A stretch of 64,000 bases of DNA. Origin: Dryococelus australis. Lineage: Eukaryota; Arthropoda; Insecta; Phasmatodea; Phasmatidae. Below, one piece after another: positions 56,373 to 64,000 of the stretch (position 1 is the stretch's first letter; the number at the start of each line of letters is the position of its first letter). The stretch is from contig CM057000.1 in the NCBI GenBank assembly GCA_029891345.1, forward strand, positions 137,996,663 to 138,060,662, given 5' to 3'. The translations under genes were made by a program, and so were the position numbers. The notes beneath the pieces were generated by a model. It saw only the letters and a program-made list of their open reading frames with translations. It ran no database searches and was not told the origin of the DNA.

Positions 56373-57052
56373 TTATTTAAAAAAAAATAAAAAATACATG
56401 CTGCAATGCAAAGCACGAAGGTCGTACCGCTCGAGCAGTTACATAACAGTAATTACGTAACGGTAGGTACTTAAATACGGCAGCGTATACAGAGAGCTCG
56501 CAGCGCAGTAACCGAGCGCGCTCTCTAACGCAGAACTGCGTGTGAGGTTCACTTTGTTCACGGGGCGTGAATACAAAAATGTTAATCCACGTTCCGAGGC
56601 AGCTTCGTTCACACAGGGACGGACGACGGCTACGCGCGAAATCTCGGCAGCCCCACGTGCTTTATTAAATCCCGTTTTACGTATTCCCCGCGGAGAAAGT
56701 TAAAGGAGGAAAGAGAGAGAGAAAAAAAAAAACGCGAGGGACTCGGAGATTCATTTTTCTTTTTCGGCTCCGGAGGGGCCAACTGGGTCAAGATGGACTT
56801 CGCCGTCGCGTGAAGGGGCGACCCGCGTGATACGTGATGGGAATATCCTGGAGAAGAAATTTTCGCGTGGTCAGCGAATATTCTGCGTGGACGGAATAGG
56901 ACAGACCGACCTCCTTTCGCTCTCTGCAGACAAAGGCGATGGTGCTCGGCTCGGCAAGAAAGGGAGCGAAGATGATTAAAGAAAGGAAGTCGGAGCAATT
57001 CCTTTCTGTGTTACTCACTGTGAATCTGACAGGCGTAGGTTATGCAATCACA
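56373..57052. other. GC-richer stretch, unidentified
   Basis: 56,460-57,010 is GC-rich with CGCG words and a GAGAGAGA tract near 56,720. Minus frame 56,630-56,998 (122 codons) has no recognisable domain. Could be promoter-like or exon sequence. Confidence 0.3.
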
Positions 57053-57476
57053 CACCAATCACGCTAAAATGAGCATTTTTGAAAGCCCTGCTTAAGATCT
57101 GCTTGTGTGCACGTTGTGTATTCTTCCGCTTTATGTGAAATCAACATTGCCTTGGGCCTCATCACTTTATTTATGCTTCGGTCGAGTAAAACTGTGAAAT
57201 TATTAGAAAAGTACTTATTTTACACAATTTGCTCGTTTTAACACCTCAATGAATTAAGAGAAATAACAAAAAACGAAAGAAATAATTTAAATTACCACTA
57301 ATTGTTATTTAACACTTTTTATTCAACGTTAATACATTGAACTACTTTCCATTCGTCGTTACCAACTTTACTGTGCGATTGTCACTCAAAGCGCCCGTTA
57401 CAATATACTCAGGTAGGGGCAGTGACTTTTTTCTAATGTTGGTTGCAAAAGTGCTCACTTAATTGTGAACAGCCTT
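57053..57476 (+). mobile_element. MITE family B
   Basis: Left CACCAATCACGCTAAAATGA, right end AAAGTGCTCACTTAATTGTG then AACAGCCTT. Interior TTAAGATCTGCTTGTGTGCA, TATGCTTCGGTCGAG and AGGTAGGGGCAGTGACTT. Full-length. Confidence 0.85.
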
Positions 57477-57895
57477 TACCTCATACGTGTGGAATCCACG
57501 TATTAATTTCTATCTGCATTTTTGACTTTAATACTAACTTTGATAGTACATTAACTGTTCTATGTTTTATGGGTTATTTTCCTTTTGAGTGGGAATCAGA
57601 GCCCCGGTGTCTTCTTTTGGCCGTATAACCGTAAAAACGTGTTCAATTACGGAGAGGTCAATATAGATTACTATGCTAATTTGAGATACACATTTAAAAA
57701 CAGGGGCGTGGCCGGGATGGGGGGTGATATATTGGGACATATTCCCACACCAAAATGAAAATAAAATTTGTAACCAAAATTTCAAGTTTTATTTTAATCC
57801 AAAGAATATGTGATCTTCCTTGAACATGAAGAATGTTTATAGCATTTTGTAGTTCCATAAATGTGTAATAATACAGGTTTGGCATTTTGTTAAAA
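57477..57895. other. Spacer
   Basis: No feature recognised. Confidence 0.3.
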
Positions 57896-58141
57896 AAAAG
57901 TGGTTAGACCACTCGCACCCCACCTAGACGCACCGGGTTTAATTCCCAGTGAAGTCGCTCCCAGAATTTTGCATTTGGGGATCGTGTTGGATGATGTCAC
58001 TGGTTGACGGGTTTTCTCGGGCATCTCCCGTTTTCCCCGCCCTTTAATTCTGACGCTGCTCCATACTTACCTCGCTTCACCCTCATCAACTCCTAAGATC
58101 TCGAAGTTAAGGGCCACCCATATCTCTTCACTTACTTCAAT
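57896..58141 (+). repeat. SINE family 1, plus strand
   Basis: Starts GTGGTTAGACCACTCGCACC (A-box region), B-box-like GGTTTAATTCCC, then GTCGCTCCCAGAATTTTGCA, GGTTTTCTCGGGCATCTCCC and CTCGAAGTTAAGGGCCACCC. Simple tail ATCTCTTCACTTACTTC. More diverged from the 20,782 copy than others. Confidence 0.8.
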
Positions 58142-58865
58142 GGGAATTATACAGCAGGAGAAAGAAGCTGAATTCCTTATATATTAATGGCCGGAAAATT
58201 TTATCAGGTCAGACATATGCATATGTTAAAATCAGTCACTATCCTAAAACCGACATCCGCTCAAGTAATGATTCTCATTCACAGAAACTCATTGAAAACT
58301 TCCTTGAGTTATTTTTGTATTTGGCTTTTGCTTCTCAGAGACTGGTAAGAGAGTTTCCGTGTCGGTAAGTGAGAATATTAATATTTTTTTTAAATATAAC
58401 GTAGCTTGAAGTGTTATTTCCATACATCTTGCTTCGCGTTTCAAGAAGTCTTCGGAATCCGAAAACCCGATTCCTGAAGTTTGGTTTCCGAAGCTCACAG
58501 AAAGGCAAAACAACTATCCACGAATCAGAAAATAATGATAACTGAAGGAGAGGGGTTATATCGCATGATATGATGAACTGCTTTCTTCTGAAACTGACAT
58601 TACTAAGTAATAATTTTTTTTCTTATAAAATAATAGTTTATTCTTTATTTTTGTGTGTCATATATATTCCCCCCTTTTTTTTCACAGTTTTAAAGTAGTG
58701 CTATGAGCATTAAAATATCCGCTTACAGAATATTCATAAAGACTTTAAGCAGATATTAAAATGCACGGAGCGTGGACTGAATATAGAACATTGAGTCTGT
58801 AAACATATACAAATTTGGAGATAGTTGGTGAACGAATGTAATTTCAATACATATGGGTGGGGACA
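58142..58865. other. Spacer
   Basis: No feature recognised. Confidence 0.3.
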
Positions 58866-59515
58866 AACCGATGGATTGATCGAGGGATTGGGGTTATTGT
58901 TGAGAAAATTGGAAGATTAAGAGAAAGATTGATAGAAAGATTGGTCGTAAGATTGACGGAAAGATTGGTTGAAAGATTGATAAAAAGATTGTAAGATTGA
59001 TGGGATTTTTGCGATATTGGTAGAAGTATCGATGGAAAGATGCGAAAAATTGATGGAAATATTGAAAGAGTGATGGAAAGGTTGGAAGATGGATGCAAAG
59101 CTTGCAAATTATTGATGGAATGATAGCTGAGGATTGGTGAGGACAGGTGATGATCGGAGAAGATTGATGGAAAGACAGTGAAAGGTTGGTAAGATAAGGT
59201 AAATTTGGCTAATGATATATTGCGAATGACTGATGGAACGATTGGGAGATTGATATGAAGATTCCGAAAGATTGATGAAAATATTGGAAAATGTAGGCAA
59301 GATTGCGAAAGGTTGCCAAATATTAATAAAGGATTGGAAGATCGATGGAAATATTGCGAAAGATTGAATGAAAGATTAGGAAAGAATGGAACGATTGAGA
59401 AAGATTGTTGGGAATATTGCGAAATATTGATGGAAAGATTGGAAGATTAATTGAAAGATTGGAAGATTGATGGATTGATCAAATTATTAATGGAATGATT
59501 GGCTGATTGACGTAT
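58866..59515. repeat. Degenerate GATTGATGGAAA-type repeat
   Basis: About 650 bp built from GATTGATGGAAAGATT-like words (also GATTGGAAGATTGATGG) with much variation. Minus frames (58,844-59,107 and 59,109-59,300) are repeat products with Leu/Ser/Ile-rich strings. Confidence 0.85.
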
Positions 59516-60849
59516 TGATGGTCACGAAGAGGACGTAATATCAGACTTTGCCCAAGCTGTAACTCGTACATTCCTAGTCTCAAGGGGGCTTAGCATTTTT
59601 TGTATTTAAATTATGACCAACTACGCCTAAGTAAAGGTAAATGCTGCTCCATACAATAATTATAACGTACTCGTGCATGCGGTCACTATTAGTATGATGG
59701 ATTTTGTTTGTTCATAAATGAATACATTAAAAAAAATCCAAGTAGCATATCTATGCCTATAAAACAGTCGAGGCAGTACATACTTTGCAGATTTGAAATT
59801 ATTTTTAATCAGTCTTCAATAGAGGAGACCGGAAACGTAGTTGAGAGACTTTTGCATTGTTCCGCAATACCCAAAGTATAATTTCAGTAAAAATTTCAAA
59901 CAATTTTTTTTTGAAACCGGATAATAAATATCGATTTATTTTATACACACGATGTCCATAAAAGTAACATGGCTACCACAAACAGACGCATATGCCTGAA
60001 GGGCTTGTGTACGTAACATTTGACCTTCTTCGGTTAGTCCACCAATCCCGATTCGAGCCAGACAAGCGGAAGACCTCCTCCCTAGCCTCGCAAACCACAC
60101 ACTCACATTACAGATGCATTGCCCACGTAGCCCCATATGTACACTACTGACATATAAGCATACACATGTGCATAACATAACATTTTGATAATTTCCACGC
60201 TTTCATTACTGGAAATAACAGTTTCCCGCCAACATCGAATGCTCTGTTCTGATTGGTCGCCGCAACACAAGTTTAACTTATAGGTATAAAATATAACCAG
60301 AGACCTGAAGAATTCGCGGATTCACTTTGGGACAAACTATAATTTAAAACAAGTGTGTTTATAGAACTTCAGCCATTGGTCCACACGGTGTTGGACATAT
60401 CCTGGAGAACGGTGTCCCAATCATCGCCTTCCACTATGACAGCAGACAACCAATGCACAGTTGACATCGGCATATTTGTACATAAGACTTTAGGATATAT
60501 CCTGCAGGCCATTGAACTCGGGGAATTTTTCAGGTCTCTAAATATAACATTTTCTTTTAATGCTTAAGGTGATACCAACAATGCACACGACCTGCTAATT
60601 TCCTTTGGAAACCAAAACATAAGGTAACACATCTAGAGTTCTTCTGTACTCGTCTAACGCATAATTAAATGCTTAATATTTGTTATTGTAAACGCAGCTT
60701 TATCGCCGGCCAGTAGACTGGCCAGTAGACGACTGTAGCAGACATGGAGATAGCAATAATGCGTAGACTTCACGAAAAGCAGGGGTGCCAACTCCGCGCG
60801 GGCGCATGCCTGGTACTGCCAACTGAGTGCCCCCATGATCCTGGTACCT
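59516..60849. other. Intergenic sequence
   Basis: No gene or element recognised. Confidence 0.35.
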
Positions 60850-61252
60850 AAGGGCTGTTCACGGTAAACTGAGTTGTTTTAGAAAGCCCTGCTTAAGATC
60901 TACTTGTGTGTACATTGTGCATTCTTAAACCATATATGAAATTATCATTGCCACGAAACCGCTCACTTCGTTCACGCGTTGGTCAAGCGAAAAAGTGAAA
61001 TTATTAAAAAAAGTAAACAATGAACAAATTTGCAAACTCTTTAAAGAAAGAAAAATGAATAATTTCGGTTTTCCCAAATGTTTACTTAAAGATCTTAGTT
61101 TAACGTTAATACATGTATCTACCTTCTCTTTGTCATTACCAACTTCACTGTGCGAATGAAAGTCGCTTTAGCCGTTTAAATATATGCAGTCATGTCAGTG
61201 ATATTTATCAAAGATCTATTTCAAAACTGCTCAGATAATTGTGAGCCACCTA
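60850..61252 (+). mobile_element. MITE family B
   Basis: Left TAAGGGCTGTTCACGGTAAA, right end CAAAACTGCTCAGATAATTG then TGAGCCACCTA. Interior GCTTAAGATCTACTTGTGTG and CGCTCACTTCGTTCACGCGTT. Ends diverged. Confidence 0.8.
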
Positions 61253-64000
61253 TAGTAATTTTGTCTTTCCTCATTCTGTCGCTGAACTTGGGCTCAACAT
61301 TTTCTGGGAAAAGCTGGAAAAATCTGACGTAAAGTTCTTATTCTGTACACGAATACTTGCTTCGGCATTAATTTTCTGTCTTTCACGGGAATCATGCAAA
61401 ATCCGTACTTAAATTTGAATATTAGTATTCCAGCCGAACCCTATTTTATAGCAAGTACAGTTTCTTTCAGACGTGTTTGCTGAGAAACTATAGCTTTATC
61501 ACTTTTCCTCCGCACTTTAAACCAATCAAAGAAGGAATACCCGCGCGTGGCACTTATCTCAATAGTTAATCTAATGTATGACAGTTATGATTGATCACTG
61601 CAAAAAATTGTGTTTTTTGGTGATCATATTCACGTAAGAGTTTTCTCAAACTGAGTTTATAGCAGCGGATTCTATAAATAGTTTTTTTTTTCTAAGATTG
61701 TAATGTTCTCGTTAAAAGGAAATGCATATAATGATTTATTTTATAATATATTGTGTTGCAAAAATTTCTCATAGACGGTATATACGCTACGGATTCCAGC
61801 AGCTAGCAGGAAATTTAGCAGTTAGAAAACATTTTCTCCTGAACTAAATATTTCGGCATCGAGTAAATGCGTAAAGCAACAGAAGAAAATAACTCCTTTA
61901 GTTGTCATTTCTTATAATATTAAATGTAAAACGACACGGCATCTGGAGAGAAATTAGCCAAAAACGAAGCCAAATTTAATATATTTTGCTCCCTCTCGTG
62001 CTCAAATGTTCAGCGTCCTCTCAACATTCAGGGCCTGCCTTGCGCAAGTGAATTATGCAAAAATTATACATAAAAAAAGTAGAATAAAAAAACGCCTGCC
62101 TCGCGTTACGCCTAGAATGTTTTATTTGTCCCAGCAAAGCCGGAGCAATTTGCAAATAAACAGCGCTGGTTCCAGCACTTTGCCGCGCACAGGTCGCGAA
62201 TAATCAAAGAGCTTCCCTGGATGTAGTCTTTTTTTTTAGAAGAAAAAAAAGATGGCAGGGGAAAAAATGTTTTTTTTTTTTGTACGGAGAGCTACCACGT
62301 TACCTGAGGCTTTTTGCTGCTGTGTACAACTAGGAAGTGACAAAACCCTTATCTACCCGCGTGAATGGGGGCGCGTTCAAACAAGGGGCCACTGAAATAT
62401 GGCGGGATCTCGCAAAAGCTGCCTCTCTTTGTCCCTCCCTCGACTTTCCTTTTACTCCTCGCTTTCTAACGCTTTTTGCACGTTTATGCAAACCACCGTA
62501 GCCGTAGAAATATTTTATAAAACCCTTGGTCTTTGCTTCTCCCGAAATTTTGATCCGAATTACTTTTCGCAAATAAACATGGCCACTTATTTTGTATTTG
62601 TTACTTCGTGCATCGAATGAGTACAGACTTTTCTTCACAGAGGTATAAAAGTGTATCGTCCCTATAGTGAAATTTTGCTCACGTGGATTAATTTTTTTTT
62701 TTATACGGCAGTATCCTACTCTGAGGTAAAAAAATGTTTCGTTTTCGTATAATGCCTACGTACAAAATTATGCTGGTTGATTAAAGCTCCCTTGGATAGG
62801 CGAGACCATGGCTTTTTATGACCCTCACAGTGATTTAAGGGTGAAATGATCTGCAGCCTACTGCCCCCTAAGAACATAGATGTAATGCCACTAACAAGAA
62901 TATTTGGGAAACAATTCTAACATCCATCATTTCATCTCCGGTTTAACTGCCGTTGCTCCGCACGCAAAACAGTTCTTTATTAATATAATTCACACTTTGT
63001 TAAACATCGATTTAAAAAAAACTGTTAAAAACAAAGTGGAATTGAAAAGCCATCTGCGAAATATTACTTACAGGAAGTCTGAGATCGATCTTCACTGCTC
63101 CTTGTCTATGAGTATTTAAATTGACTCTATGCACGACGAAAATAAGCCCAAGAACAAAACAAAGAGATCCGAACGAAACGAACCTCAGAAATTTATCAAC
63201 ATGAAGACAGAAAATATAGAAGTACCTACAAGCGAACGTCAACAAATAAACTGGACAAGGAAAACGTTGAACAACGGCAGCAACTAACACAATTTAACTA
63301 ACTGACGTAAGCCATTGGAGGACTGATACCTTTTGCTAATTGAACATTGGATTTAGGACGCAGACCCTCTACATTCTTATCGTTATTTACATAGAACATC
63401 CGACTCCTTTCTTCCGAACTACCCTACACCCTCACCAATATACTCACTATGTTTCACTCATATTCTTTATTTATTAATGACCATCAATTCATCCTGCTCT
63501 CCTACCCTTTACAAATATAGTTTTTCCTCGATCACCTTTCCATATTTCGCCACCCTCCCCAATTCACCGACAGTTGGTGAAATATTTCTCTGTATCCAAT
63601 AAAGGGCTTGACGAAGGAAATTTCATTTTACTTAACGGCAAAGGCTACTTTCGACTTATGAGAAATTCCGTTTATCTGCGCCATGGATACAGTGCAGGTA
63701 ACCAAATGTTGCCCATATATCTGTCTCACTCCTGTGTTCCAGCTCGCGCTTTAGAACGCGAGGACGTGAGAAGTCGCACTTTCGTCTCGGACGGGTGTAT
63801 AGGGGCATAACCAGCATTCTTTCGGAAATAATTTCAAACATGACCACTGTCAATACACTCCATTATAAAAGTATCCGCTGTTTAATAAATCCGTTAATGA
63901 TAATTTGGAACAGCTATGTGCTCGGCACTATGCTGAGCTTCGACAAAACTCTTTATTATACTCCATAAATTGATAGAAATTTGTCAGAACAATATTACTT
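61253..64000. other. AT-rich intergenic sequence to the window end
   Basis: No gene or element recognised. Open frames up to about 102 codons on either strand (for example 62,330-62,638 minus, 63,012-63,290 minus, 63,574-63,810 plus) show no recognisable domain. Confidence 0.35.

Noticed and set aside
58844..59300. Two minus-strand Ser/Leu/Ile-rich frames (87 and 63 codons)
   Set aside because: Translation of the GATTGATGGAAA-type degenerate repeat.

Overview
This window looks like a repeat-dense, intergenic or intronic piece of an animal nuclear genome, most likely an arthropod and probably an insect. The evidence is an AT-rich background, tRNA-derived SINEs with A/B-box heads, Tc1-like transposons with TA target duplications, several MITE families, satellites, and a decayed Polinton/Maverick (adintovirus-type) element. 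I find no intact host protein-coding gene. Almost every open frame longer than 60 codons is chance, repeat-encoded or a transposon relic. The order within arthropods cannot be settled by eye.

Layout. 1-4,950: remnant of the capsid/packaging module of a Polinton/adintovirus-like element. It holds a linked gene of unknown function, a phospholipase-A2-like protein, a pX/pVI-like small hydrophobic protein, an adenain-type cysteine protease, a DAVN-motif protein, a packaging ATPase (minus strand), a penton-like or minor-capsid candidate and a small minus-strand protein. All carry stops or frameshifts; the polymerase and integrase are not visible and may lie to the left of the window. 4,950-6,700: junction repeats, a mariner/Tc1-type transposase scrap, a SINE and a MITE. 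7,907-9,420: a 58-bp satellite of about 26 copies. 9,830-9,930: paired CRE motifs and an X-box-like motif. 10.7-11.8 kb: CTAC/CTAT simple repeat, a MITE and a 3 x 66-bp tandem. 16,099-19,481: about 160 copies of a 21-bp minisatellite that is open in all forward frames and essentially open in the reverse ones.

20.4-32.4 kb: SINEs, nested MITEs, a 0.4-kb palindrome, a nearly full-length but broken DD37E Tc1-like transposon (28,613-29,846), a fold-back repeat and a 76-bp tandem. 35-44.9 kb: SINE, short tandems, two tRNA-module TIR elements, a Tc1 C-terminal scrap and a hAT-like MITE interrupted by another MITE. 45-51 kb: a GAGA/CT-rich CpG-containing stretch, another tRNA-module element and a Harbinger-like element with TTA target duplication. 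51.6-64 kb: more MITEs (two of different families beside copies of the same 19-bp sequence), a deletion-derivative Tc1, SINEs and a GATTGATGGAAA-type degenerate repeat, then AT-rich sequence with nothing recognised.

The main themes are three TIR-ended element families (D, E, F below) that share CACTGT(A/T)AAA-type ends and each carry an internal tRNA-like (Pol III A/B box) segment, and MITE families A and B that share terminal repeats but not interiors. All family assignments come from reading the sequence; no database search was possible.
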